Below are positions 8,207-16,655 of a stretch of 64,000 bases of DNA, piece by piece. Each line of letters begins with the position of its first letter. Position 1 is the first letter of the stretch. The notes beneath the pieces were generated by a model that searched no databases, was not told where the DNA came from, and saw nothing but the letters and a program-made list of their open reading frames with translations. The stretch lies in the NCBI RefSeq assembly GCF_022601735.1, contig NZ_JAKUMM010000006.1:23340-87339 (forward strand), read 5' to 3'. Made by a program: the position numbers and the translations under genes. Source of the DNA: Atopomonas sediminilitoris (GTDB lineage Bacteria > Pseudomonadota > Gammaproteobacteria > Pseudomonadales > Pseudomonadaceae).

Positions 8207-9301
8207 CTAACGCTTGTGCCCAGTATGCAGCTTGCGCTCAAGGTGCATGCTGTAACGGGACATACCAAAACAGAAAATCCAGAACACCAGAGCCGCAAAC
8301 ACGTAGCCCTCGGTGGCAAAGCCCAACCATTGTGGGTTCACCGTTGCCTGGTGGATGATGGTGAACAGGTCAAACAAGCCGATGATGATCACCAAGCTGG
8401 TGTCTTTAAACAGCGCAATAAAGGTGTTCACGATGCCGGGAATCACCAGCTTCAACGCCTGCGGCAAAATCACTAAGCCCATCATGCGCCAATAGCCCAA
8501 ACCCACTGCAGCGGCTGCTTCATACTGCCCCTTAGGAATGGCTTGCAAACCACCGCGCACCACCTCCGCCATGTAGGCGGACTGGAACAAGATGATGCCG
8601 ATCAAGGCGCGCAGCAGCTTATCGAAGCTCATGCCCTCAGGCAGGAAGAACGGCAGCATTACCGAAGACATAAACAGCACGGTAATCAGCGGCACACCGC
8701 GCCAGAACTCGATAAAGGTGACGCACAACACCTTGATTGCCGGCATATCTGAGCGACGGCCCAGCGCTAGCAAAATGCCTAGCGGCATAGCGCCGGCAAT
8801 ACCCACCACAGCAATCACCAAGGTCAGCATCAAGCCGCCCCACTGGCTGGTTTCGACGATGTCGAGACCAAAGCCACCGTAGAGCAGCCAGAACGCCAGC
8901 AGCGGATAAATCACCAAGTAGGCCAAACCGTACAAGGCTTTACGTGGCATCGCTGGGATAAACAGCGGCGCAGCACCGAGGATGGCTGCCCACGCGGTTA
9001 AATCCACCCGCCAACGTAACTGCTCCGGATAAAAGCCGTACATAAACTGGGAGATATGCTGCTGCACAAACACCCAACAGGCGCCCTCGGCGGTGCAATC
9101 GGTGCGGGTAGTACCGCTCCAGTTTGCATCGAAGATGCTCCATTGCAGGGCCGGCGGCACCATCAGGATCAATAGGTAAATAGCAAACAACGTTAGCAGG
9201 CTATTAAACCAATTAGAGAACAAATTATTTCGCAGCCAAGCGATGGGCCCCACCGACAAACTTGGTGGTGGCTGATCGGGCTTGAAGGTATGAGTTTGCA
9301 T
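8207..9301 (-). CDS. aapM: General amino-acid ABC importer, permease AapM
   Basis: One of two membrane subunits of the amino-acid importer. The 364-residue protein has several hydrophobic helices, including an N-terminal group and a large periplasmic segment typical of AapM. The HisM-type permease domain is in the C-terminal half, where the EAA loop reads like [21 protein letters not shown] chose ATG 9301, with GGAG five bases upstream, over the GTG at 9307. It follows aapQ after 9 nt. Confidence 0.94.
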   Translation of the reverse strand: MQTHTFKPDQPPPSLSVGPIAWLRNNLFSNWFNSLLTLFAIYLLILMVPPALQWSIFDANWSGTTRTDCTAEGACWVFVQQHISQFMYGFYPEQLRWRVDLTAWAAILGAAPLFIPAMPRKALYGLAYLVIYPLLAFWLLYGGFGLDIVETSQWGGLMLTLVIAVVGIAGAMPLGILLALGRRSDMPAIKVLCVTFIEFWRGVPLITVLFMSSVMLPFFLPEGMSFDKLLRALIGIILFQSAYMAEVVRGGLQAIPKGQYEAAAAVGLGYWRMMGLVILPQALKLVIPGIVNTFIALFKDTSLVIIIGLFDLFTIIHQATVNPQWLGFATEGYVFAALVFWIFCFGMSRYSMHLERKLHTGHKR

Positions 9302-9310
9302 CGTCACTCC

Positions 9311-10495
9311 TTATCGCTCGACCAAGGCCATGCGCTTGTTATACGAGTTCATCAGCAGAGAAATAGCCAAGCTGATCGCCAAGTAAACACTCATGGTGAT
9401 GGAAATCGTTTCAATCGCCTGACCGGTTTGGTTAAGCACCGTACCGGCAAACAGCGACACCAAGTCTGGGTAACCAATAGCCGCCGCCAACGATGAGTTC
9501 TTCGCCAAGTTCAAGTACTGGCTGGTTAGCGGTGGAATAATCACCCGCAGCGCTTGAGGAATAATCACCAAACGCAACGTGACACCACGGCGCAATCCTA
9601 GCGAATCGGCCGCCTCGGTTTGCCCGTGGCTCACCGACATAATGCCGGCACGCACAATCTCAGCAATGAAGGCTGCGGTGTAGATGGATAACGCTAACGT
9701 CAGCGCCACCAATTCCGGAATCACCACAAATCCGCCTTGGAAGTTAAAGCCTTTCAGCTCCGGCATCTCCCAAACAAACGGATTGCCAAACAGCAGGCCA
9801 ACAATCGTCGGCAAACCAAACAGCAAGCCCAGTGTTGTGAGCAGAACGGGGAAACGCCGGCCTGTGGCCTCACGGCGCTGCTTCGCCTTAATACCAATAT
9901 AAATACTGATAACAGCTGCCACGATGAAAGCGGCCAATGCCGCCCAGAACCCTTCCGTCGGCGTTGGCGACGGCAAGTAGAGGCCGCGAATATTGAGGAA
10001 CACTGTTTCCCCAACATCCAAACTTTGCCGTGGCCCTGGCACATTTCGCAGCACTGCGAAGTACCAGAAGAAAATCTGCAACAACGGCGGAATGTTGCGG
10101 AAGATCTCAATATATAAAGTCGCCAACTTGCTAATCAGCCAGTTGTGCGACAAGCGCGCCACCCCCAGTAAAAAGCCCAAGAGCGTAGCGAAAACAATCC
10201 CCAAGACCGACACCAACAAGGTGTTCAGCAAGCCAATGACAAACACACGGGCGTAGCTGTCACTTTCGGTGTAATCGACCAGGGATTGCAAAATTCCGAA
10301 ACCAGCACTTTGTTGCAAGAAGCCGAAACCCGAGGAGATGCCCCGCGAATTCAAATTGTGCTGAGTGTTATTGAACAAGTACCAACCGGCGGCAATCACC
10401 GCAATAACGGCCAGTATCTGAAAGATCCACGCGCGGAACTTTGGGTCAGTTAATAGTGACCCCGTCACACGCGGGCTATTGGCATTAGGTTGCAT
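9311..10495 (-). CDS. aapQ: General amino-acid ABC importer, permease AapQ
   Basis: The second membrane subunit, 394 residues, with about eight predicted helices. The HisM-type permease domain includes the EAA loop GQTEAADSLGLRRG, which contacts AapP. A first helix at residues 20-43 is followed by a long periplasmic stretch, as usual for AapQ. It starts 66 nt after aapJ, beyond a hairpin with a T-tract that probably lowers its expression relative to the binding protein. Confidence 0.94.
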   Translation of the reverse strand: MQPNANSPRVTGSLLTDPKFRAWIFQILAVIAVIAAGWYLFNNTQHNLNSRGISSGFGFLQQSAGFGILQSLVDYTESDSYARVFVIGLLNTLLVSVLGIVFATLLGFLLGVARLSHNWLISKLATLYIEIFRNIPPLLQIFFWYFAVLRNVPGPRQSLDVGETVFLNIRGLYLPSPTPTEGFWAALAAFIVAAVISIYIGIKAKQRREATGRRFPVLLTTLGLLFGLPTIVGLLFGNPFVWEMPELKGFNFQGGFVVIPELVALTLALSIYTAAFIAEIVRAGIMSVSHGQTEAADSLGLRRGVTLRLVIIPQALRVIIPPLTSQYLNLAKNSSLAAAIGYPDLVSLFAGTVLNQTGQAIETISITMSVYLAISLAISLLMNSYNKRMALVER

Positions 10496-10512
10496 AACAG
10501 CCCTCGAAAACC

Positions 10513-10553
10513 AGAAAACAAAAACGCCACCGCCGCAAGGGCAACGGTGGCGT
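10513..10553 (-). terminator. Attenuating terminator between aapJ and aapQ
   Basis: On the minus strand ACGCCACCG (10553-10545) pairs with CGGTGGCGT (10532-10524), followed by TTTTTGTTTTC. Placed just after the binding-protein gene, it likely lets AapJ be made in excess over the membrane subunits. Confidence 0.85.
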
Positions 10554-10561
10554 GCTTGGTC

Positions 10562-11590
10562 TTAGCGGACCGGCGGAGCGTATTGCAGGCCGCCTTTGTT
10601 CCACAGGTCGTTGAGGCCACGGGCGATCTTCAGATCAGAACCTGCGCCTACGTTACGGTCGAAAGTTTCACCGTAGTTACCGACTTGCTTAACGATCTGC
10701 ACAGCCCAATCTTGCGGCAGCTTCAGATCTTTACCGAACTCACCCTCAGCGCCCAACAGGCGACGCACGTCAGGGTTAGTTGAGTTTTTCGCGAGGTCTT
10801 CAACGTTGGCAGAAGTTACGCCCATTTCTTCAGCGTTAACCATGGCAAACAGCGACCACTTCACGATATTGAACCAATCAGCATCACCTTGACGCACGGC
10901 GGGGCCCAGTGGCTCTTTAGAGATCACTTCTGGCAGCACGACATAATCGTCAGGCTTGGCCAGCTTGATGCGCTGTGCATACAGCTGCGATTGGTCAGAG
11001 GTCAGCACGTCACAACGGCCGGCTTCCAGCGCCTTGGCGCTTTCGTCAGACTTATCATAAGTGATTGGGGTGTACTTCATGTTGCCAGCGCGGAAGTAGT
11101 CCGCCAGGTTCAACTCAGTGGTGGTACCGGCCTGGATACAAACAGCCGCACCATCAAGCTCCTTGGCACTGGTAACGCCCAGCTTCTTATTAACCAAGAA
11201 GCCTTGACCGTCGTAGTAGTTCACGCCAGCGAAGTTCAAGCCCATGGCCGCATCACGCGAACTGGTCCACGTGGTGTTGCGCGAAAGCACATCAACTTCA
11301 CCAGACTGCAGCGCAGTAAAGCGCTCTTTAGCGGTCAAGGGGGTGTACTTCACCTTAGTCGCGTCACCAAACAGGGCAGCGGCTACGGCGCGGCAAACAT
11401 CAACGTCCAGACCAATGTACTGGCCTTTAGAGTCGGCGTAAGAGAAACCCGGCAGACCATCACTGATGCCGCACTGAACAAAGCCTTTGGCTTTGACCGC
11501 ATCCAGCGTAGTACCTGCTTGAGCCTGAACGGATACACCCAGGGTTACAGCAGCAGCCAGTGCAGCCAAGGTCGTTTTGGCGAATTTCAT
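10562..11590 (-). CDS. aapJ: General amino-acid ABC importer, periplasmic binding protein
   Basis: Captures L-amino acids in the periplasm for AapQMP. The 342-residue precursor has a Sec signal peptide (residues 1 to about 25, cleavage after AQA). A SBP_bac_3 domain follows, with the AapJ-type stretches VKAKGFVQCGISDGLPGF and FTALQSGEVDVLSRNTTWT. ATG 11590 is chosen because GGAGG lies five bases upstream. It heads the operon; the 560 bp upstream probably hold its promoter, which I could not pin down. Confidence 0.95.
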   Translation of the reverse strand: MKFAKTTLAALAAAVTLGVSVQAQAGTTLDAVKAKGFVQCGISDGLPGFSYADSKGQYIGLDVDVCRAVAAALFGDATKVKYTPLTAKERFTALQSGEVDVLSRNTTWTSSRDAAMGLNFAGVNYYDGQGFLVNKKLGVTSAKELDGAAVCIQAGTTTELNLADYFRAGNMKYTPITYDKSDESAKALEAGRCDVLTSDQSQLYAQRIKLAKPDDYVVLPEVISKEPLGPAVRQGDADWFNIVKWSLFAMVNAEEMGVTSANVEDLAKNSTNPDVRRLLGAEGEFGKDLKLPQDWAVQIVKQVGNYGETFDRNVGAGSDLKIARGLNDLWNKGGLQYAPPVR

Positions 11591-12150
11591 TAGTACCTCC
11601 AATCCTTATTGTCATTTATGGAGTAAAGATTCCAAAGCGTGCCCTTGTGGGGCGAGCGGCGAAGGTGTGCTCCGCAATGGATATCCTGCATGGGAGTCTA
11701 GACTGGGGTAAGCAAACAGCAAGACGCCCAAGTGCGCAGAATCATGAAATATCCTGCTCACATGCTTTCAAGCCCAGTTATTGCCGCGACTCAATGCCAC
11801 CAAGTCACTCAGACGTAACACCCCCAGTGTTACGCAACAACCACTGCACTTCGCTGAATCAGCAGCCAGTACGCATGTTAAGCATGGCCACCGCTTAGCC
11901 TGCATTGATCTAGGCAACTTGCCTGCCAACCGCGCCCAAGCAGTCAAACTAAGGCACTGATCCACAAGCAAAAAAACCTCAAGAGCAGCTAAACTCTTAT
12001 ACGTTACGCCGCAATCGTAATTAGAAAAAAGGGCTAATTTGGTCGTTATTTAGGCCAGCGCGACATTTTGTTACAGATTTAACGTGTTTATTTAAAAGCA
12101 TGCCCTAGCGCAGGCCAAACTTGACCCACAACATTGTGAAAATAAAATTT
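11591..12150. other. Divergent intergenic region, aapJ / carboxylesterase
   Basis: About 560 bp with no credible gene; small frames here lack ribosome sites and family likeness. It contains a perfect 8-bp dyad CGTAACAC-N5-GTGTTACG at 11814-11834 and an AT-rich tract from 11980 to 12150. Promoters for aapJ (minus) and the esterase (plus) are expected here. I looked for a -24/-12 sigma-54 site before aapJ and found no good match. Confidence 0.5.
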
Positions 12151-12819
12151 ATGCAGCCTTTCATAACACCGCCTCTACTCATTGAACCTTCAACCAGCGC
12201 TAATGCTTGCTTGATTTGGCTGCACGGCCTTGGCGCAGACCGCTTTGACTTTGAGCCATTACTGCGCAACCTCGTCTTACCCAAGCACATTGCCTTGCGC
12301 TGCGTGCTGCCACAGGCCCCAAATCGCCCTGTGACCATGAACGGCGGCTGGGTGATGCCGGCGTGGTACGACATTCTTGCCTTAATGCCAGCGCGCCAAG
12401 TTAATCCAACCCATCTGGCGGAATGCAGCGACTATCTCGAGGCGCTGATCGGTGAACAGGAACAAGCCGGCATCGCCAGAGAGCGCATTCTCTTGGCGGG
12501 CTTTTCACAGGGCGGCGCGGTGGTGCTGCACACTGCCTTGCGCACGCTCAAGCGACCGGTGACGGGCGTCATCGGCCTTTCAACTTATCTGCCCGATGTT
12601 CCGGATGCAGTCTGCCAAGCCCACCTTTGCCAAACACCCGTACTGTACTTTCATGGCCAGCAAGACGACGTAGTGCCTCATGCCTTGGGCCAGCAAGCCT
12701 GTCAGACAATGGCCGCAGCAGGCGTCAACGTGCAGGCTTATCAGCACAATGGCGCACATGAAGTACCCACCCCCTGCATCGCCCCTCTACAAGACTGGCT
12801 TTCGCAACGGCTGAGCTAA
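12151..12819 (+). CDS. Carboxylesterase / phospholipase (EstB-type alpha/beta hydrolase)
   Basis: A 222-residue cytosolic serine esterase of the carboxylesterase 2 family. It has WLHGLGAD near the N-terminus, NGGWVMPAWYDI (a family hallmark), GFSQGG with the nucleophilic Ser (near residue 115) and the triad Asp in GQQDDVVP. The catalytic His is in NGAHEVP. Family members cleave short acyl esters or lysophospholipids. ATG 12151 opens the conserved region; the frame extends to TTG 12121 without family likeness. No clear ribosome site is seen. Confidence 0.93.
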   Translation: MQPFITPPLLIEPSTSANACLIWLHGLGADRFDFEPLLRNLVLPKHIALRCVLPQAPNRPVTMNGGWVMPAWYDILALMPARQVNPTHLAECSDYLEALIGEQEQAGIARERILLAGFSQGGAVVLHTALRTLKRPVTGVIGLSTYLPDVPDAVCQAHLCQTPVLYFHGQQDDVVPHALGQQACQTMAAAGVNVQAYQHNGAHEVPTPCIAPLQDWLSQRLS

Positions 12820-12937
12820 AGCAAACCGCTCGTCGGGCGGTCATTTGCCAGAATCAACTTGCTGAACCAAGCTTTCCTGATGGCTTTTAGCCAACCAACC
12901 CTTCTTCAAAAATCTAAAAATCGTGAGCGAGGCCGAC

Positions 12938-13879
12938 ATGTCCTGCGCTAATTGGGAAACACTGCTTGCGCAACTGCAGCAGACGGAAGTTTTTCAAGGC
13001 CTGTCCATGGGTGCCTTACGCACCCTGAGCGCTCACACCGAAGCGATTACCATCGCCGGTAACACCTCTTTGCTGTCGCCGAGCAAGGCCAATCACTACT
13101 TATATATTCTGCTGCAAGGGGAAATGCGCGTTGTGCACGGCCCCAGCGAAAGCGTGCCGATCGCCATCCTCAAGCCCGGCAGTTGCTGTGGTGAACTGAG
13201 CTGGCTTGAAGAACAAAACCCGTGCGCTTACGTAATCAGCAATGGCACTTGCGAGCTGTTGCGCCTCGACCAAGGCGCCCTGAACGACCTCATACAAGCC
13301 TCCCCTCAGCTGTGCCTTAACCTGCTAAGGCTACTCAGCGCGCGCCTACGGCTAAGTAATCAGAGCCTGCAAAATAGCGAGCGTCACGCCAATATCGACA
13401 GCCTAACCGGGCTATTTAATCGCCGTCGGCTGGAAGATATTTATGAGCGAGAAAGCGGCCGCTGTGGCTATGACAACTTACCGCTCAACTTGCTGATTTT
13501 AGATGTCGACTTTTTTAAGGATTACAACGATCAACACGGCCATATTGCCGGTGACTTTGCCTTGATGCTGGTCGCCGACATTTTACGCCGCGAGTTACGC
13601 CCCACCGACAGCATCGCGCGCTTTGGCGGCGAAGAATTTGTCATTCTTCTGCCGGAGCTTAGCGCTCGCGAATCCACCTCGGTGGGCAAACGCCTGCGCA
13701 AACGCCTCGCCAGCACCACGGAGTTCCACTGCCCAATGGGCACCCTACCCGGCGTCACCGCCTCGATTGGCATCGCCCAGATGCGCACTGGTGACTCATT
13801 GATCAGCCTGATCAGTCGCGCCGATCGTGCGCTATACCGCGCCAAAGAAGGCGGGCGTAACCGCCTTTGCCGCGCCTAA
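12938..13879 (+). CDS. Diguanylate cyclase with N-terminal cyclic-nucleotide-binding domain
   Basis: A soluble 313-residue protein. Residues about 18-135 form a cNMP-binding (Crp-like) sensor fold with ILLQGEMRV and a phosphate-binding-like GSCCGELSWLEE segment. Residues about 150-310 form a GGDEF domain with active site GGEEF, expected to make c-di-GMP from two GTP. The inhibitory I-site RPTD lies exactly five residues before GGEEF. ATG 12938 has GAGG five bases upstream and is preferred over GTG 12923. No membrane segment is visible. The cyclic nucleotide bound, if any, is unknown. Confidence 0.92.
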   Translation: MSCANWETLLAQLQQTEVFQGLSMGALRTLSAHTEAITIAGNTSLLSPSKANHYLYILLQGEMRVVHGPSESVPIAILKPGSCCGELSWLEEQNPCAYVISNGTCELLRLDQGALNDLIQASPQLCLNLLRLLSARLRLSNQSLQNSERHANIDSLTGLFNRRRLEDIYERESGRCGYDNLPLNLLILDVDFFKDYNDQHGHIAGDFALMLVADILRRELRPTDSIARFGGEEFVILLPELSARESTSVGKRLRKRLASTTEFHCPMGTLPGVTASIGIAQMRTGDSLISLISRADRALYRAKEGGRNRLCRA

Positions 13880-14002
13880 TCAGCACATAATTAACAACGC
13901 TAACCACGCCACGAAAACACCGCGCAAACGCCCAACTACTGCGCGCTGGCCCGTAAATGCCTTACACTGCGCCAGTCATAAACCAATTACATAGAGAAGC
14001 CC

Positions 14003-15418
14003 GTGCTCAAAGCACTGAAAAAGATCATCGGCAAGCCTGCTGCCGACGCTGACACCAGCGCCAACCCGCAGAGCCCTAAGGCAGACACCCAGTCCAACAG
14101 CGCCCCAGAACAAGCCTCGCGCACGGACAACGCTGCCAGCAAACCCAAGAAACGCCGCAGCCGTTCGCGCAACAGCAGCGCCGCCACCAAGGATCAAACG
14201 CCGTGGACCTTGGATCAGTTCCCCGTTGAACCGGCCGAAGGCAAAACCCGTTTTCACGACTTCAATCTGCCGCTGCCACTGATGCAAGCCATCCATAACG
14301 AAGGCTTTCAGTACTGCACGCCGATTCAAGCGCAAGTTTTAGGCTTCACCCTAAAAGGTCGCGACGCTATTGGCCGTGCGCAAACCGGCACCGGCAAGAC
14401 CGCCGCGTTTTTGGTTTCCACCATCACCCAATTGCTGCAATTGCCGCCACCGGCCGAGCGCTATATGGGCGAGCCCCGCGCGCTGATCATTGCCCCGACC
14501 CGCGAACTGGTGATGCAGATTGCCAAAGACGCCGAGGGCCTGACTCAGTTTTGCGGCCTAAACGTGGTCGCCATGGTGGGCGGCATGGACTTCGAGCGCC
14601 AGCGTAAGCAACTGGAAGCACGTTATTGTGACGTCCTGGTTGCCACCCCTGGTCGCTTGCTGGACTTCAATCAGCGCGGCGACGTACACCTCGACATGGT
14701 GGAAGTGTTGGTGCTGGACGAAGCCGACCGCATGCTCGACATGGGCTTTATCCCCGACGTGCGTAAGATCATTCGGCAGACCCCGCACAAAGCCGAACGG
14801 CAAACCTTGTTCTTCTCCGCCACCTTCACCGATGACGTCATGAACTTGGCCGATCAATGGACCACTAAGCCTGCCGTGGTCGAAATTGAGCCAGAAAACG
14901 TCGCCAGCGACACCGTCGAGCAACACGTCTACATGGTGTCGCGCGATGAAAAATACACCCTGCTGTATAACCTGATCAGCCAGAACAGCTGGGAGCGGGT
15001 GATGGTGTTTGCCAACCGCAAAATTGAAGTCAGCCGCATTGAAGAGCGCCTGAGCAAAGACGGCATCAGCGCCGCACAAATGTCAGGCGATGTACCGCAG
15101 CAAAAACGCGTACGCGTACTGGAAGGCTTTCGCGAAGGTAAAATTCGCGTACTGGTCGCCACCGATGTCGCCGGCCGCGGCATTCACGTCGACGGCGTCA
15201 GTCACGTGATCAACTATACCTTGCCCGAGGTGCCCGACGATTACGTGCATCGCATTGGCCGTACAGGGCGCGCCGGCACCAATGGCACCTCGATCAGCTT
15301 TGCCGATGAAGACTCCAGCTTCGCCCTCGAGCCTATCTGGGAAAAGTTAGGTCGCACGCTACCCTGCGAGATGCCGCCACCGGAGCTGTTAGCCCCCGTT
15401 CCACGTCAGAAAAGATAA
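14003..15418 (+). CDS. rhlB: ATP-dependent RNA helicase RhlB (DEAD box)
   Basis: A 471-residue DEAD-box helicase; RhlB unwinds RNA for the RNA degradosome. An N-terminal basic, low-complexity region (about 1-65, with [10 protein letters not shown]) precedes the Q motif. Then come [20 protein letters not shown] and the C-terminal helicase domain ending in HRIGRTGR. The start [11 protein letters not shown] matches Pseudomonas RhlB. GTG 14003 has AGAGAAG upstream. It stands alone before a clear terminator. Confidence 0.94.
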   Translation: MLKALKKIIGKPAADADTSANPQSPKADTQSNSAPEQASRTDNAASKPKKRRSRSRNSSAATKDQTPWTLDQFPVEPAEGKTRFHDFNLPLPLMQAIHNEGFQYCTPIQAQVLGFTLKGRDAIGRAQTGTGKTAAFLVSTITQLLQLPPPAERYMGEPRALIIAPTRELVMQIAKDAEGLTQFCGLNVVAMVGGMDFERQRKQLEARYCDVLVATPGRLLDFNQRGDVHLDMVEVLVLDEADRMLDMGFIPDVRKIIRQTPHKAERQTLFFSATFTDDVMNLADQWTTKPAVVEIEPENVASDTVEQHVYMVSRDEKYTLLYNLISQNSWERVMVFANRKIEVSRIEERLSKDGISAAQMSGDVPQQKRVRVLEGFREGKIRVLVATDVAGRGIHVDGVSHVINYTLPEVPDDYVHRIGRTGRAGTNGTSISFADEDSSFALEPIWEKLGRTLPCEMPPPELLAPVPRQKR

Positions 15419-15421
15419 CCA

Positions 15422-15448
15422 CAATAGCCCGGCGATGCCGGGCTATTG
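15422..15448 (+). terminator. Terminator of rhlB
   Basis: A perfect 12-bp stem CAATAGCCCGGC / GCCGGGCTATTG with a 3-nt loop starts four bases after the stop codon. The following T-tract is weak. Confidence 0.75.
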
Positions 15449-15466
15449 CATTGCCTGCTGCGTTAA

Positions 15467-15488
15467 TTAGCACACCTCGCTATGCTAA
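15467..15488. promoter_or_regulatory. Operator-like dyad TTAGCA-N10-TGCTAA upstream of the RND pair
   Basis: A perfect 6-bp inverted repeat with a 10-nt spacer is centred about 86 nt before the efflux adaptor gene. No regulator gene is adjacent, so the binding protein is unknown. Confidence 0.4.
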
Positions 15489-15563
15489 GACCTAAGCCGC
15501 ACGGCACCATGAACCAGAAGAAGTTCGTGTGCGGCGCAGTCCTTTACTTGTCTAGGAGACACC

Positions 15564-16655
15564 ATGCGTCCGCTGAAGCCATTAACCCTGCTGTTACTGC
15601 CTCTACTCATCACCGCCTGTGACCAAGAACAAGTCCCGCCGGCCAAAGAAGTAGTGCGCCCAGTCAAGCTGATCGCAGTAGCGGACTTAAGCACCAGCTT
15701 GGTTCGAGAGTTTCCAGCACGCATTCAAGCCACACAGGAAGCTGAGCTGTCCTTCCGCGTCAGTGGCGAGCTTAAAGAGTTTCCGGTGCTGCAAGGTCAG
15801 CGCGTCAAAAAAGGCGACCTGATCGCTAAGCTCGACCCTGCCGACTACAACCTGCAAGTCAAAGATCGCCAAGCCACTTATGATCTAGCGCGCGCTCAGT
15901 TTGGCCGCATGGCTAAGCTGGTTGAACGCGAAATGGTCTCTCGCTCAGAGTACGACCAGAAAAAAGCGCAAATGGACTCAGCCGAAGCCTCGCTTCGCAT
16001 GGCCAAACAAGAACTGGACTACACCAACCTACGCGCCCCCTACGACAGCATTATCGCGGCAACTTACTTAGACAACTTCCAAGTCGTACAAGCCAAGCAG
16101 CCTGTGGTCAAAATCCAAGCGGGCAACTTATTGGATGCCACCTTCCAAGTGCCGGAAAACATGCTGACCGGGATTAATACCGAGCAGCGTGGCTATCATC
16201 CGCAAGTCCGCCTCGACAGCGCCGACGGCGCCATCATTGACTCGGTCGTCAAAGAGTTCTCCACCATCCCTGACCCCAAGACGCTGTCATATCAAGTCAC
16301 CGTCAGCTTCGAAAAACCCACCAACTTCACCGCCCTGCCTGGCATGAGCGCCACCGTTATTGTCGACTTCTCCAAGCTCTACGGTGACACCTTTATCCCG
16401 CAAGTGGTGCCGGTCGAAGCGGTGTTTAGCCCAGATCAAGACAACGCCAAAAAACAAGTGGTGTGGATTGCTCAAGCTGATGAGCAAGGCACCCTGCGCG
16501 TCACCCAACGCGAAGTCAAAGTCGGCCAAATCACCGGCAAAGGCTTGCAGATTCTCGAAGGTCTGCAAGCTGGCGACCAAGTCGTCACTGCCGGCGGCCG
16601 CGAACTGCGTGATAACGCGGCAGTTAAGCCTTGGGTACGTGAGCGGGGTCTGTAA
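15564..16655 (+). CDS. RND efflux periplasmic adaptor (membrane fusion protein), lipoprotein
   Basis: Bridges the inner-membrane RND pump and an outer-membrane channel. The 363-residue protein has a lipoprotein signal with lipobox LITAC (Cys near residue 19). A biotinyl-lipoyl-like segment (ELSFRVSGELKEFPVLQGQ) follows, then an alpha-helical hairpin (about 95-155) and beta-barrel domains. GGAGA lies six bases before ATG 15564. Its stop overlaps the pump's ATG by one base, so the two are co-translated. No outer-membrane factor gene is present nearby. Substrate unknown. Confidence 0.93.
   Translation: MRPLKPLTLLLLPLLITACDQEQVPPAKEVVRPVKLIAVADLSTSLVREFPARIQATQEAELSFRVSGELKEFPVLQGQRVKKGDLIAKLDPADYNLQVKDRQATYDLARAQFGRMAKLVEREMVSRSEYDQKKAQMDSAEASLRMAKQELDYTNLRAPYDSIIAATYLDNFQVVQAKQPVVKIQAGNLLDATFQVPENMLTGINTEQRGYHPQVRLDSADGAIIDSVVKEFSTIPDPKTLSYQVTVSFEKPTNFTALPGMSATVIVDFSKLYGDTFIPQVVPVEAVFSPDQDNAKKQVVWIAQADEQGTLRVTQREVKVGQITGKGLQILEGLQAGDQVVTAGGRELRDNAAVKPWVRERGL

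Noticed and set aside
11560..11898. Small frame in the aapJ upstream region
   Set aside because: Overlaps the aapJ start, no ribosome site, no recognisable motif.
12121..12148. TTGACC-N16-TAAAAT promoter-like pair before the carboxylesterase
   Set aside because: Its transcript would start after ATG 12151, so it cannot serve that start unless translation begins further on; probably chance.
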